Numbered from the stretch's first letter, positions 8,034 through 17,108 are shown. The stretch is 64,000 bases of DNA from Paraburkholderia haematera (GCF_905220975.1 NZ_CAJNBK010000001.1:124001-188000); one strand, 5' to 3'. The notes: generated by a model not told the origin, from the letters alone. Made by a program: numbers and translations.

Positions 8034-9152
8034 ATGTCCGCATTGCAACTTCTGCAACTGGCCCTGATCGGCTTGTGTATCGCGCTGTTGCCGCTGTCCT
8101 ATGTATGGGGCAAGGCCGACGACAACAAATTCCGCAAGCTGGTGTGGCTCACCACTTTCCTGACGCTGGACCTGGTGATGTTCGGCGGTTTTACGCGCCT
8201 CACCGATTCCGGTCTCGGCTGCCCCGACTGGCCCGGTTGCTACGGCACGTCGTCGCCGTTCATTGCGCACGCCGCGATTACCGCCGCGCATCAATTAATG
8301 CCCACCGGCCCGGTCAGCATGACCAAAGCCTGGATCGAGATGATCCACCGTTACTTTGCGATGGCGATCGGTGTGCTGATCATCGCGCAGACCTTGATTG
8401 CGTGGACTGCACGGTTCAAGCGCCGTCCGCTGCATGTGTCGCCATGGTGGCCGACTTCGCTGCTGCTGCTGATTCTCGTGCAGGGCGCGTTCGGCGCGTG
8501 GACGGTGACCATGAAGTTGCAGCCGATCATCGTGACGACCCATTTGCTGCTCGGCCTCGCGTTGCTCGGCACGCTCGGCTGGCTGGCCGCCCGGCAGACA
8601 CCTTTGCCCGCCTATGAGCCAGAAGCCGCGCGCTGGCGCGCGGCGGCGATTGCCGGGTTGGTGCTGCTGGTCGCGCAGATCGCACTGGGTGGTTGGGTCA
8701 GCACCAACTACGCTGTGCTCGCCTGCACGGACTTCCCGACCTGCAACGGCCAATGGATCCCGCCGATGGACTTCGCGCACGGCTTTCACCTGTGGCGGGC
8801 CCTGGGCATGACCGGCGACGGCGACATGATCACGCAAGATGCGCTAGTCGCGATTCACTGGACCCACCGCACGTTCGCGATCGTCGTGGTCGCTTATCTG
8901 GTGTGGTTCGCGCTGAAACTACGCCGTTTCGAGTCGCTGCGGCGGCCGGCAAACGGCGTGTTGCTGGTGGTGTTGATCCAGTTCATCACCGGCCTGTCGA
9001 ACATCGTCCTGCAATGGCCGTTGCCCATTGCGGTCGCGCATAACGGGGGGGCCGCAATCCTGCTGCTTCTGCTCGTTATGTTAAACTTTCGAATCGCTTA
9101 TAGCCGTCCCGGCCGCGCCGTGTTGCCTGCGCGCGATGCCGCGCCAGCGTGA
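8034..9152 (+). CDS. ctaA: Heme A synthase (COX15/CtaA)
   Basis: Oxidises the C8 methyl of heme O to give heme A for the aa3 oxidase. The 372-residue product has eight membrane helices in two similar halves. Visible family motifs include GGFTRLTDSGLGCPDWPGC near residue 50, the heme-ligand region EMIHRYFAM (about residue 102), and in the second half GGWVSTNYAVLACTDFPTC and HWTHRTFA. The cysteine pairs in the extracytoplasmic loops match the family. It is followed after only six bases by ctaB, so the two heme-modifying steps are co-transcribed. Confidence 0.96.
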   Translation: MSALQLLQLALIGLCIALLPLSYVWGKADDNKFRKLVWLTTFLTLDLVMFGGFTRLTDSGLGCPDWPGCYGTSSPFIAHAAITAAHQLMPTGPVSMTKAWIEMIHRYFAMAIGVLIIAQTLIAWTARFKRRPLHVSPWWPTSLLLLILVQGAFGAWTVTMKLQPIIVTTHLLLGLALLGTLGWLAARQTPLPAYEPEAARWRAAAIAGLVLLVAQIALGGWVSTNYAVLACTDFPTCNGQWIPPMDFAHGFHLWRALGMTGDGDMITQDALVAIHWTHRTFAIVVVAYLVWFALKLRRFESLRRPANGVLLVVLIQFITGLSNIVLQWPLPIAVAHNGGAAILLLLLVMLNFRIAYSRPGRAVLPARDAAPA

Positions 9153-9158
9153 CCCCAC

Positions 9159-10064
9159 ATGGACAGCACAACTCTCTCCCAAACGCCCGGTAGCCGGGTC
9201 TCCCAGTACATCGCCCTGACGAAGCCGCGCGTCACGCAGCTCGCTGTGTTTTGCGCAGTCATCGGCATGTTTCTGTCGACGCCTGGCATGGTGCCGTGGA
9301 CCGTCCTGATCGGCGGCACCGTCGGCATCTGGCTGCTGGCCGGAGCGGCATTCGCCATCAATTGCCTGATGGAACAGAAGATTGACGCGAAGATGCGCCG
9401 CACGTCGTGGCGGCCGTCCGCGCGCGGCGAAATTACGACCCCGCAAATCCTGCTCTTTTCGGCCGTGCTCGGCGGGCTTGGCATGTGGACGCTCTACACG
9501 TTCGCCAATCCGCTGACCATGTGGCTCACGCTCGCCACCTTTGTCGGCTATGCGGTTATCTATACGCTGCTGCTCAAACCCGCCACGCCGCAGAACATCG
9601 TGATCGGCGGCGCGTCCGGCGCAATGCCGCCGGCGCTGGGTTGGGCCGCCGTCACCGGTCATGTGCCGGGCGACGCATGGATTCTCGTACTGATCATTTT
9701 CGTGTGGACGCCGCCGCATTTCTGGGCGCTCGCACTGTATCGCCGCAAAGACTACGAAAATGCCGGTCTGCCGATGCTGCCGAACACGCACGGCGAAAAG
9801 TACACGCGCCTGCATATTCTGCTGTACACGGTGATCCTGTTCGCCGTCACCATGATGCCGTTCATCTCCGGCATGAGCGGTGTGGTGTACCTCGCGGCGG
9901 CGGTGTTGCTCGGCGCCGTATTCCTCGCCTATGCGTGGAAGATCTATCGGGAATATTCCGACGACCTGGCGCGTAAGACCTTCCGTTACTCGATCGTTTA
10001 TCTGTCGCTGCTTTTCGCCGCGCTGTTGATCGATCACTATGCGCGCGTCGTGATCGGCGCGTAA
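9159..10064 (+). CDS. ctaB: Protoheme IX farnesyltransferase (heme O synthase)
   Basis: UbiA-family prenyltransferase that adds a farnesyl group to heme B to make heme O, the substrate of CtaA. The 301-residue protein has about nine membrane helices. The substrate-binding motif [15 protein letters not shown] (starting near residue 68) carries the N..D..D.KM.RT pattern of heme O synthases, and the conserved [11 protein letters not shown] loop is near residue 185. It lies between heme A synthase and a Sco gene with spacings of six and five bases, consistent with tight co-expression. Confidence 0.97.
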   Translation: MDSTTLSQTPGSRVSQYIALTKPRVTQLAVFCAVIGMFLSTPGMVPWTVLIGGTVGIWLLAGAAFAINCLMEQKIDAKMRRTSWRPSARGEITTPQILLFSAVLGGLGMWTLYTFANPLTMWLTLATFVGYAVIYTLLLKPATPQNIVIGGASGAMPPALGWAAVTGHVPGDAWILVLIIFVWTPPHFWALALYRRKDYENAGLPMLPNTHGEKYTRLHILLYTVILFAVTMMPFISGMSGVVYLAAAVLLGAVFLAYAWKIYREYSDDLARKTFRYSIVYLSLLFAALLIDHYARVVIGA

Positions 10065-10069
10065 CACCC

Positions 10070-10699
10070 ATGCTCACACAACGCTTTGTGCGCACGGCGC
10101 GTGCCGCCGCGCGTGTCACCGTGATCGCTTGCGCACTCGGCGGCGCGCTGCTGGTAGCGGGCTGCGGCAAGCAGCCGCCGGCGTTCCAGAACCTCGACAT
10201 TACCGGCAACACGCAATTCGGCAGCAACTTCTCGCTGCCCGACACGTCCGGCAAGGTTCGCACAATGGCGGACTACAAGGGCAAGGTGGTGGTGCTGTTC
10301 TTCGGCTACACGCACTGCCCGGACGTTTGCCCGACCACGATGGCCGAGCTCTCGCAAGCGCTCCAGCAACTCGGCCCGGAAGACGCGAAGCGTGTGCAGG
10401 TGCTGTTTGTCACCGTCGATCCCGACCGCGACACGCCGGCCCTGCTTGGGCAATATGTGCCGGCGTTCAACCCGACGTTCGTCGGCTTGCGTCCTGCAGA
10501 CCAGGCGCAACTCACGAAGATCACCAAAGACTTCCGCGTCTACTACGCGAAAGTGCCGGGCAAGACGCCCGATAGCTACACGATGGACCACACGGCGGCG
10601 AGCTATGTGTTCGACACGGACGGCAAGCTGCGTCTGTTCGCGCGCGACGGCCAGGGCGCCACGCCCTGGGTGCACGATATCAAGCTGCTGCTCGATTGA
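10070..10699 (+). CDS. SCO1/SenC copper chaperone
   Basis: Thioredoxin-fold copper chaperone for the CuA site of subunit II. The 209-residue protein has a lipobox ending in Cys32 (LLVAGC), so it is probably a lipoprotein anchored in the membrane. The copper ligands are visible: Cys83 and Cys87 in CPDVCPT, and a His in MDHTAASYVFD near residue 170. It starts five bases after ctaB and is the last gene of the oxidase-maturation run; a hairpin follows. Confidence 0.95.
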   Translation: MLTQRFVRTARAAARVTVIACALGGALLVAGCGKQPPAFQNLDITGNTQFGSNFSLPDTSGKVRTMADYKGKVVVLFFGYTHCPDVCPTTMAELSQALQQLGPEDAKRVQVLFVTVDPDRDTPALLGQYVPAFNPTFVGLRPADQAQLTKITKDFRVYYAKVPGKTPDSYTMDHTAASYVFDTDGKLRLFARDGQGATPWVHDIKLLLD

Positions 10700-10714
10700 T
10701 GCATTGATGCAGGC

Positions 10715-10744
10715 GGGCGCGTGCGTTTGCCACGCGCCCTTAGC
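10715..10744 (+). terminator. Hairpin after the Sco gene
   Basis: Perfect nine-base inverted repeat GGGCGCGTG / CACGCGCCC (10715-10723 and 10731-10739) with a seven-base loop. Only two T residues follow, so it may be a weak terminator or may work in both directions between the convergent sco and yciI genes. Confidence 0.5.
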
Positions 10745-10775
10745 CGTCCGAATTCAATTTCCTTCGCTGTCGTCC

Positions 10776-11072
10776 TCAAGCCGGCATCGGCAAATTCATC
10801 CCCGGCGCTAGCCGCGTCGTCTTGAACTCCGTCACCTCGTAACGCGCGAGCTTCTGTTCGGCGAACGGGTCGCTGGCGAGAATCTCATCCAGCTTATCGC
10901 GCTCGATGCGCACCGCCAGAATGATGCCGCCGTCGCGCGGCACCTTCGGTCCGGCGGCCACGAATACCCCTGCTTCGAACTGTTTTGCCAGAAACGCGCG
11001 GTGCGCTTCGAGTGCGTCGTCGATGCGTTCGAGCGATGCGGTGTAGATGAGATTGATGACGTACATGGGCAT
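10776..11072 (-). CDS. YciI-like protein
   Basis: A 98-residue protein of the YciI superfamily, a ferredoxin-like fold with a conserved His and Asp. Family features are the N-terminal strand MYVINLIYT, RIDDALEAHRAFLAKQFEAG with the conserved His near residue 24, and DPFAEQKLARYEV with the conserved DPF. ATG codons at 11072 and 11066 are both in frame; the first is annotated. YciI proteins have poorly defined functions, and some are dehydrochlorinase-like. It is convergent with the Sco gene and divergent from the chemoreceptor. Confidence 0.85.
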   Translation of the reverse strand: MPMYVINLIYTASLERIDDALEAHRAFLAKQFEAGVFVAAGPKVPRDGGIILAVRIERDKLDEILASDPFAEQKLARYEVTEFKTTRLAPGMNLPMPA

Positions 11073-11084
11073 TCTCGTAAGCGA

Positions 11085-11119
11085 ATAAAAAGGCCGCCTG
11101 GGTTCGCGGCATGGGCCTT
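11085..11119 (-). terminator. Terminator-like hairpin upstream of the YciI gene
   Basis: Read on the minus strand, AAGGCC (11114-11119) pairs with GGCCTT (11090-11095) and an inner GCC/GGC adds three pairs with a three-base bulge, followed by TTTTTATT. It lies just before the yciI start and points into it, with no minus-strand gene upstream. It could be a leader attenuator, a block to antisense transcription, or chance. Confidence 0.35.
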
Positions 11120-11342
11120 CGATTATCGGTCAACGAACGATTCATTGCGCACGGTGAGCGTCGGCACATCGCTCGCCCCGGCCGTCGCTTCCTTACAGCT
11201 TGCCTCAAGTTGACCGGCCGCGATGCCGATATACCTGTGGCAATCGTTTGCGCGTCAGCTTGTTAGCGCGTTCGCACCGCGCAAGCGGATGGCGCCGCCG
11301 GCCCGCAAACAGAACACGAATCACACGAGAGAGACCACAACA

Positions 11343-12908
11343 ATGAGCAGGATGAGTTTGAATCGCAAACTATGGCTGTCGCTCGCGCTCGTCTGGCTGG
11401 GGCTGCTTGGCGTCGGGCTGTGGAGCGCAATCGAAACGCGTAGCACGATGCTGGCCGAGCGCAAGGCGGGCATGGTGAATCTCGTCGACGCGGCACAAGG
11501 CGTCGTGAACGGCTACTACGCGCTTTCGCAGAGCGGCAAGATGAGCGAGGCCGACGCCCAGCGCGAGGCGCTCGCCCGTCTCGCCACGATGCGTTACGGC
11601 GAGTCCGGCTATCTGTTCGTGATGGACTCGAAGCCGGTCGTGCTGATGCACCCGACGCTGCCGCAAATGACCGGCAAACCCGTCGGCGATTTCAAGGACC
11701 CGGACGGCAAGCTGCTGTATGTGACGATCGTCGACGCCGCCAGGTCGAGCGGCCGAGGTTTCGCGCAATATCGCGGACGCTTGCCGCACAGCGAAACCGC
11801 GGTGCCGAAAATCAGCTACGTGGTGCGTTTCGCGCCGTGGGACTGGAACATCACAAGCGGCGTGTTCATTAAGGACATCGACACGATCTACTACGAAACA
11901 CTGCTAGGCCACCTGCTCGTCGTGCTGGTGATCGGCACGATCATTTCGCTGGCAATGGTGCTGATCATCCGCAACGTGCGCGCGAGTCTTGGCGGCGAGC
12001 CGGACCAGGCGGCGCGCCTTGCCGCGAGCATCGCGAGAGGCGATCTCACGCAGATCGTCGATGTTCGTCCGCACGACAAGACCAGCATGATGGCGGCCAT
12101 GCACGAGATGCAGAACCGCTTGCAGCGGACCATCGGCGAGATTCGCCACTCGGCGGAATCGATTGCCTCGGCGACCCAGCAGATCGCCGCCGGCAATGGC
12201 GATCTGTCGCAGCGCACCGAGCAGCAGGCGGCCTCGTTGCAGGAGACGGCGGCGAGCATGGAAGAGCTCACCGCGACGGTCAAGCAGAACGCGGACAACG
12301 CGCGCCAGGCGAGCGGGCTGGCGCACAACGCGTCGGACATCGCGATGCGCGGCAACGACGTGGTGAGCCGTGTGATCGGTACGATGGGCGAGATCAACGA
12401 CAGCTCGCGGCAGATCGCCGACATCATCGGTGTGATCGAAGGCATCGCGTTCCAGACGAATATTCTGGCGCTGAACGCGGCGGTCGAAGCCGCGCGCGCC
12501 GGCGAACAGGGCCGCGGCTTTGCGGTTGTCGCCGGGGAAGTACGCAGCCTCGCGCAGCGCTCGGGTACGGCGGCCAAGGAGATCAAGCAGTTGATCGGCG
12601 CCTCGGTGGAGCGGGTGCACAACGGTTCGACGCTGGTCCAGCAGGCCGGTACGACGATGGGCGAGATTCTGCAAGCGGTGCAGCGCGTCACCGACATCAT
12701 GGGCGAAATCGCGGCGGCGTCCGAAGAGCAGAGCAGCGGTATTGCGCAGGTGGGCCGCGCGGTCACGCAGATGGACGAAGTGACGCAGCAGAACGCGGCG
12801 CTGGTCGAACAGGCCGCGGCTGCCGCGGCGTCATTGCAGGATCAGGCGGGGCGTCTGCGCGACACCGTCAGCGCATTTCGCGTGAGCGCGGCCGCTCAAG
12901 ACGTATAA
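11343..12908 (+). CDS. Methyl-accepting chemotaxis protein with periplasmic Cache domain
   Basis: Membrane chemoreceptor signalling to CheA/CheW. The 521-residue product has a membrane helix at about 10-30, a periplasmic sensor (about 35-185) with [16 protein letters not shown] and [16 protein letters not shown] typical of single Cache domains, a second helix (about 188-208), HAMP, and a long coiled-coil signalling domain. The highly conserved hairpin tip [20 protein letters not shown] is near residue 365. The C terminus lacks the NWETF pentapeptide used for CheR tethering. The ATG at 11343 is chosen over an in-frame ATG at 11223 because it starts directly before the basic residues and first helix. 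The ligand is unknown; small organic acids are common for this Cache type. Confidence 0.93.
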   Translation: MSRMSLNRKLWLSLALVWLGLLGVGLWSAIETRSTMLAERKAGMVNLVDAAQGVVNGYYALSQSGKMSEADAQREALARLATMRYGESGYLFVMDSKPVVLMHPTLPQMTGKPVGDFKDPDGKLLYVTIVDAARSSGRGFAQYRGRLPHSETAVPKISYVVRFAPWDWNITSGVFIKDIDTIYYETLLGHLLVVLVIGTIISLAMVLIIRNVRASLGGEPDQAARLAASIARGDLTQIVDVRPHDKTSMMAAMHEMQNRLQRTIGEIRHSAESIASATQQIAAGNGDLSQRTEQQAASLQETAASMEELTATVKQNADNARQASGLAHNASDIAMRGNDVVSRVIGTMGEINDSSRQIADIIGVIEGIAFQTNILALNAAVEAARAGEQGRGFAVVAGEVRSLAQRSGTAAKEIKQLIGASVERVHNGSTLVQQAGTTMGEILQAVQRVTDIMGEIAAASEEQSSGIAQVGRAVTQMDEVTQQNAALVEQAAAAAASLQDQAGRLRDTVSAFRVSAAAQDV

Positions 12909-13071
12909 CGATATGCGATTGTGATATTTCCCATCTCGCCGGGCATATGAGACCATTTGCGGTCCAGTTGGCGGCACGCTGCCGGAGCACTCAACCGCAG
13001 CGCGCAAGCGCAGCAGCGCTCCCGCCGGCTTCCACCCGAATCTGACATCGATCAGAAAAAGCGAGAACTAC

Positions 13072-13884
13072 ATGCAGCGCAGAAACATCCTTAAAGCCCT
13101 CTCGGCCGTGGTCGCCGGTGCGGCGCTCGTTACCAGCTTCGGCGCACACGCGGACGACAAGGTCATCAAGGTCGGCACCATCGGTGGCCCGGATGCGCAA
13201 ATCTGGGAAGTCGTCTCGAAAGTGGCGAAGCGCGAAGGCCTGAACGTGAAGGTCGTCGAATTCAACGACTACGTGCAGCCGAACGCCGCGCTCGATGCAG
13301 GCGATCTGGACGCCAACAGCTTCCAGCACCAGCCGTACCTCGACAGCCAGATCAAGCAACGCGGCTACAAGATCGTCAATGCCGGCCTGACGTACATTTC
13401 GCCGCTCGGCGTCTATTCGAAGAAGCTCAAGTCGCTGAAGGATCTTGCACAAGGCGCGAAGGTCGCGGTGCCGAACGACCCGTCGAATGAAAACCGCGCG
13501 CTACTGCTGTTGCAGGCGCAAGGCGTGATCAAGCTGAAGGCCGGCGCGGGGACGAACGGCAATAACGCCACAGCGCTGGATGTCGCCGAGAATCCGAAGA
13601 AGATCAAGCTGGTCGAGCTCGACGCAGCACAACTGCCGCGCTCGCTGTCGGATGTCGACGCTGCGGCGATCAACACGAACTTTGCGCTGGCAGCCGGTCT
13701 GCAGCCGACCAAAGATGCGATCGCGCTCGAAGACATCCGCAGCCCGTACGCGAACCTGATCGCCGTGCGCGTGCAGGACAAGGACAAGCCGTGGGTCAAG
13801 AAGCTGGTTGCGGCTTACCAGTCGGAAGACGTGCGCCAGTTCATCAAGACGCAGTTCAAGGGTTCGGTGGTCCCGTCGTTCTAA
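13072..13884 (+). CDS. metQ: MetQ/NlpA-family substrate-binding protein
   Basis: Periplasmic binding protein for a D/L-methionine ABC importer. The 270-residue product has a signal peptide with MQRRNILKAL, a twin-arginine-like start, and ends near AHADD. There is no lipobox cysteine, unlike many family members that are lipoproteins. Family motifs include VEFNDYVQPNAALDAGDLDANSFQH (given here by its start VEFNDYVQPN) and VPNDPSNENRALLLLQ. The ATPase and permease genes metN and metI are not adjacent, so this is an orphan component or belongs to a distant operon. Confidence 0.9.
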   Translation: MQRRNILKALSAVVAGAALVTSFGAHADDKVIKVGTIGGPDAQIWEVVSKVAKREGLNVKVVEFNDYVQPNAALDAGDLDANSFQHQPYLDSQIKQRGYKIVNAGLTYISPLGVYSKKLKSLKDLAQGAKVAVPNDPSNENRALLLLQAQGVIKLKAGAGTNGNNATALDVAENPKKIKLVELDAAQLPRSLSDVDAAAINTNFALAAGLQPTKDAIALEDIRSPYANLIAVRVQDKDKPWVKKLVAAYQSEDVRQFIKTQFKGSVVPSF

Positions 13885-13902
13885 GCGCGGCCACGTCCGA
13901 TC

Positions 13903-14886
13903 CTACAACTCCAACTCCCATCGCTCGATCATCAGATCCTTGCCGAAGCGCCGCTCCGCGGTTGTGCAGGCGAGCTGGAAGCCGGCGCGCTCGCATAGGC
14001 GCCGCGGCTCCTTGAGTGTGCTGGCCGTGGTCAGCGTGAGTTTCGTGTAACCCGCGCGCCGGGCGAAGCGCACGCATTCGCTCATCAATTGCGTGCCGAT
14101 GCCAAGCCGCTGCACGTCCGGCTCGACCCACAGGAGCCGGACGCCTGCCACCGTCGTCGAGACCCCGACGATGCACACCGAGCCGACCACCATCCCTTCC
14201 TGATCGGCGACCCAGCACATCTCGCGCACCGGGTCGCTGCGCTGCGAGTAATCGGCGACGACACGCGCGAGCAAGCCTTCAAACGATTGATCCCAGCCGT
14301 ATTGCGCCCCGAACCACTGCGCTTGCCGATGCACGAGCCAGCCGCAGTCGCCGGCACGTGGTTGCCGAAGGATCACGAGTTCGTGCTTCGGCTTGGTGTC
14401 GAGAAGCCGTTCGATCACCTTCATCGCGGTGATCAACTGATCCTGGGAGAGCACCGTCAGACCGTTCAGCAGCGCCGATACTTCCTCGATCGCCGCTGCG
14501 TCGAGCGGCGCGTAGGCCGCGTGTCCGTTGTCGGTAAGGGCAATCAGCCATTGGCGCGCGTCCGAGTCGGAGGGGCGCCGCGTAATCAGATCGCGTCGTT
14601 CGAAGCTGGTCAGAAGGCGGCTGAGGTAGCCGCTGTCGAGGCCGAGATTGCGCCCGAGCACTGAGGCCGTCTGCGCGCGTCCGCGCGACAGTTCGTGCAG
14701 AACACGCACCTCCGTCAGCGAGAAGGCGCTCTTTGCCAGATGCTCATGCAGAGCGCCGATGTGCTGGGTATAGAAGCGGTTGAAATGGCGGACGGCCTGA
14801 GCGCGCCGCAGCGCCTCGGAATCTGTCAAATGCGGCTCCCCGGGGGATTTTTTTGGCTTGCTACACAGCACTATATTGGAAGGCAT
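13903..14886 (-). CDS. MarR-type regulator fused to GNAT acetyltransferase
   Basis: A 327-residue two-domain protein. Residues about 25-165 form a MarR winged helix (LTEVRVLHELSRG, TASVLGRNLGLDSGYLSRLLTSFERRDLI). Residues about 180-325 form a GNAT domain with the acetyl-CoA loop VQRLGIGTQLM and a downstream LTTASTL strand. Such fusions are widespread, and the acetyltransferase substrate is unknown. The ATG at 14886 has a poor ribosome site. A TTG at 14829 (residue 20, LTDSEALRR) follows GGGGAG by six bases and may be the true start. It converges with metQ, 18 bases apart. Confidence 0.88.
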   Translation of the reverse strand: MPSNIVLCSKPKKSPGEPHLTDSEALRRAQAVRHFNRFYTQHIGALHEHLAKSAFSLTEVRVLHELSRGRAQTASVLGRNLGLDSGYLSRLLTSFERRDLITRRPSDSDARQWLIALTDNGHAAYAPLDAAAIEEVSALLNGLTVLSQDQLITAMKVIERLLDTKPKHELVILRQPRAGDCGWLVHRQAQWFGAQYGWDQSFEGLLARVVADYSQRSDPVREMCWVADQEGMVVGSVCIVGVSTTVAGVRLLWVEPDVQRLGIGTQLMSECVRFARRAGYTKLTLTTASTLKEPRRLCERAGFQLACTTAERRFGKDLMIERWELEL

Positions 14887-14916
14887 CTCATTAAAAAAGC
14901 TGTGCGGGTCAGTCGT

Positions 14917-14943
14917 GTATCAAACTGGTATCGAAAAGGTATC
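14917..14943 (-). promoter_or_regulatory. Three GTATC direct repeats with 11-base period
   Basis: GTATC occurs at 14917-14921, 14928-14932 and 14939-14943, exactly 11 bases apart, so all three face the same side of the helix. The last two are part of a longer GGTATCGA repeat. The array lies 31-57 bases upstream of the 14886 start of the MarR-GNAT gene and is a candidate operator, perhaps for autoregulation. Confidence 0.45.
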
Positions 14944-15115
14944 GATTTTGGGGCATCCGGCCAGCCAGGTAGAGAACCAATATGAACCACGGCGATGCTG
15001 TCCAGCATCTCGAATACGGGTAAATCCCGATCCCTGCAAACCGCCCTCCCAAGCCCCCAAATCACCGCCTCACCCTTATCCAGCAAGGCTTTCCGCCAAT
15101 CCATACCACCATGGG

Positions 15116-15133
15116 ACCAGTCGATTGACTGGT
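15116..15133 (+). promoter_or_regulatory. Inverted repeat operator candidate for the nag operon
   Basis: Perfect inverted repeat ACCAGTC-GATT-GACTGGT. It overlaps the -35 element of the nagR promoter, where a dimeric GntR repressor could block RNA polymerase. The neighbouring gene encodes a GntR/HutC regulator, so autoregulation and control of the nag operon are inferred. Confidence 0.5.
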
Positions 15134-15152
15134 ATTATGTTGGTTATATAAT
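15125..15152 (+). promoter_or_regulatory. Sigma-70 promoter of the nag operon
   Basis: TTGACT at 15125-15130 and a consensus TATAAT at 15147-15152 are separated by 16 bases. A start point near 15159 would give a leader of about 44 bases before the nagR ATG at 15203. Confidence 0.75.
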
Positions 15153-15202
15153 GGGCTCTCATTTTCGTAGGCCGCATTCTTCGAGACGACCGCCGGAGCC
15201 CC

Positions 15203-15937
15203 ATGGAAACTCGCTGGTCCGCACTGATGCCTGACGCCCGCAACGTCACGCCGCTCTATCTGCAGCTCGCGCGCAATCTGGCGACGGCGATCCACTGCGG
15301 CGTGTGGTCGGCGGGTGAGGCGCTGCCGTCGGAGCGCACGCTCTCCGATGCGATCGGCGTGTCGCGCATCACCGCGCGCAAAGCGATCGAGTTGCTGGTC
15401 GAGCAAGGCCTGATTCGTCGGGCGCGGGGCGCGGGCAGCTTCATTACGCCGCGCGTCGAAGACCCGCTGTCTCGGCTCACCGGTTTCACGAAGAAGATGC
15501 AGCAACGGGGTTTCCGGCCAGATTCGGTATGGCTCGAGCGCGATATCCGCGCCGCCAACCGTGATGAGCTGGTGCACCTCGGTCTATCACCCGGTGCGGC
15601 GGTGGCGAGTCTGCGGCGCTTGCGGCGCGCGGACGGCATCGTCATGGCGGTCGAGCATTCGGCGCTGCCGGCGGCGATCGTGCCCGACCCGCAAGCCATC
15701 GGCGTGTCGCTATACAGCTATCTCGAACAGCGCGGCGCCGCTGTCGTGCGCGCCTTGCAGCACTTTCGCGCGGTCAATGCTTCGAGCGAGATTGCCTCAC
15801 TGATGGATATCGAACCGCGCTCGGCGCTGCTGGTCATTACCCGCATCGGCTATAGCGCGGACCAGCGTGCGATCGAACTGACCGACACCTATTGCCGCGA
15901 CGATTACTACGATTTTGTTGCTGAATTGCGCACCTGA
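15203..15937 (+). CDS. nagR: GntR/HutC-family regulator of N-acetylglucosamine use
   Basis: A 244-residue transcription factor. The N-terminal winged helix (about 10-75) has the GntR pattern LPSERTLSDAIGVSRITARK followed by AIELLVEQGLI. The C-terminal UTRA ligand domain (about 95-240) contains DPLSRLTGFTKKMQQRG and ends in ITRIGYSADQRAIEL with the conserved YCRDDYY. The architecture is that of NagR/YvoA, which releases DNA when it binds phosphorylated amino sugars. The ATG follows GGAG. It is the first gene of the nag operon and lies 67 bases before nagA. Ligand identity is inferred from the operon. Confidence 0.9.
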   Translation: METRWSALMPDARNVTPLYLQLARNLATAIHCGVWSAGEALPSERTLSDAIGVSRITARKAIELLVEQGLIRRARGAGSFITPRVEDPLSRLTGFTKKMQQRGFRPDSVWLERDIRAANRDELVHLGLSPGAAVASLRRLRRADGIVMAVEHSALPAAIVPDPQAIGVSLYSYLEQRGAAVVRALQHFRAVNASSEIASLMDIEPRSALLVITRIGYSADQRAIELTDTYCRDDYYDFVAELRT

Positions 15938-16004
15938 GCAGCACGTGCGGCGCCATCGAGCGCATTTCAGTCACACCCCGCATTACGCCTCACCAGAGAG
16001 ACTC

Positions 16005-17108
16005 ATGCTGACCGGAAACATACTCACCACCGATGGGTGGATTCACGGCACGCTCGAATTCGAAAACGGCCGCATCACGGCACTGACCGGCGAACGCGCC
16101 GACCCGTCGAAGAACGACGCGCCCTACATCCTGCCCGGCTTCATCGATCTGCACGTGCATGGGGGTGGCGGTTCCGACGTGATGGAAGGCGGCGACGCGA
16201 TCGAAACCATCACCCGTACGCATGCGGGTTACGGCACGACCAGCCTGCTTGCCACCACGATGACCGCACCTCGCGACGAACTGATGAGCGTCGTCGCGGG
16301 TCTGGGCAACAACGCGCGGATTCGCACGCCAGGCGGCGCGCGCGTGCTCGGCGTCCATCTGGAAGGGCCGTATATCAACCCCGGCAAGCTCGGCGCGCAG
16401 CCTGACGCCGCCGTGTCGGCAGTGATGGACGAAGTGCTGAAATATCTGTCGATCGCGCCGATTCGCGTGGTCACGCTGGCGCCGGAAATCGCCGGCCATA
16501 TGGAGATCATCTCCGAGATGGCGGCGCGCGGCGTGCGCGTGCAGCTCGGCCATTCGCTCGGCACCTATGACGACGCCGTTGCCGCGCTCAAGCATGGCGC
16601 GTGTGGCTTCACGCATCTGTTCAACGCGATGTCGCCGTTGCATCACCGCAATCCTGGTCTTGTCGGCGCCGCGCTCGCGCACGCCGAATTCGCCGAAATC
16701 ATTCCCGACTTGCTGCACGTCCATCCGGGCGCGATCCGCGCCGCGTTGCGCGCGATTCCGCGTCTGTACGTGGTGACGGACAGCACCTCGGCCACCGGCA
16801 TGCCCGACGGCGAATACCGCCTCGGCAGCCAGCATGTGACGAAGTGCCTCGGCGGCGTGCGCCTCGCCGATGGCACGCTCGCCGGCAGCACCCTGACGAT
16901 GGATCAGGCGCTGCGCAATCTCGTATCGATCGGCTTGCCGATCGCCGATGTTTCAAACCGTTTGTCGCGCTACGCCGCCGACTACCTCGGCATCGAAGAC
17001 CGCGGCCGCATCGCACGCGGCGCGTGGGCCGATGTGGTCGTGTTCGATCGTGAACTGGCGTTGACCGCGACATACGTCGAAGGAGAAGCAATTGTCGAAT
17101 ATGCTTAA
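16005..17108 (+). CDS. nagA: N-acetylglucosamine-6-phosphate deacetylase
   Basis: Removes acetate from GlcNAc-6-phosphate to give glucosamine-6-phosphate, the first intracellular step after PTS uptake. The 367-residue amidohydrolase shows the metal motif DLHVHGGGGSDVMEG (about residue 48), the active-site Glu in LGVHLEGPYINP, His residues in QLGHSLGTYDDA and GFTHLFNAMSPLHHR, and the catalytic Asp in VTDSTSATGMPDG. The ATG at 16005 is chosen over in-frame upstream starts because it gives the family N terminus and follows GAGAG. Its end overlaps the start of the next gene by 17 bases. Confidence 0.95.
   Translation: MLTGNILTTDGWIHGTLEFENGRITALTGERADPSKNDAPYILPGFIDLHVHGGGGSDVMEGGDAIETITRTHAGYGTTSLLATTMTAPRDELMSVVAGLGNNARIRTPGGARVLGVHLEGPYINPGKLGAQPDAAVSAVMDEVLKYLSIAPIRVVTLAPEIAGHMEIISEMAARGVRVQLGHSLGTYDDAVAALKHGACGFTHLFNAMSPLHHRNPGLVGAALAHAEFAEIIPDLLHVHPGAIRAALRAIPRLYVVTDSTSATGMPDGEYRLGSQHVTKCLGGVRLADGTLAGSTLTMDQALRNLVSIGLPIADVSNRLSRYAADYLGIEDRGRIARGAWADVVVFDRELALTATYVEGEAIVEYA

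Larger units (their letters stand above)
14887..15202. other. Divergent control region between MarR-GNAT and nagR genes
   Basis: No gene is seen in these 316 bases. They hold three phased GTATC sites near the MarR-GNAT start, and a well-formed promoter with an overlapping inverted repeat next to nagR; these are listed separately. The middle part (about 14960-15110) is C-rich and has no clear signal. Confidence 0.7.

Noticed and set aside
12909..13071. SAM or methionine riboswitch upstream of metQ
   Set aside because: The 163-base gap has no recognisable SAM-riboswitch core or terminator pair.
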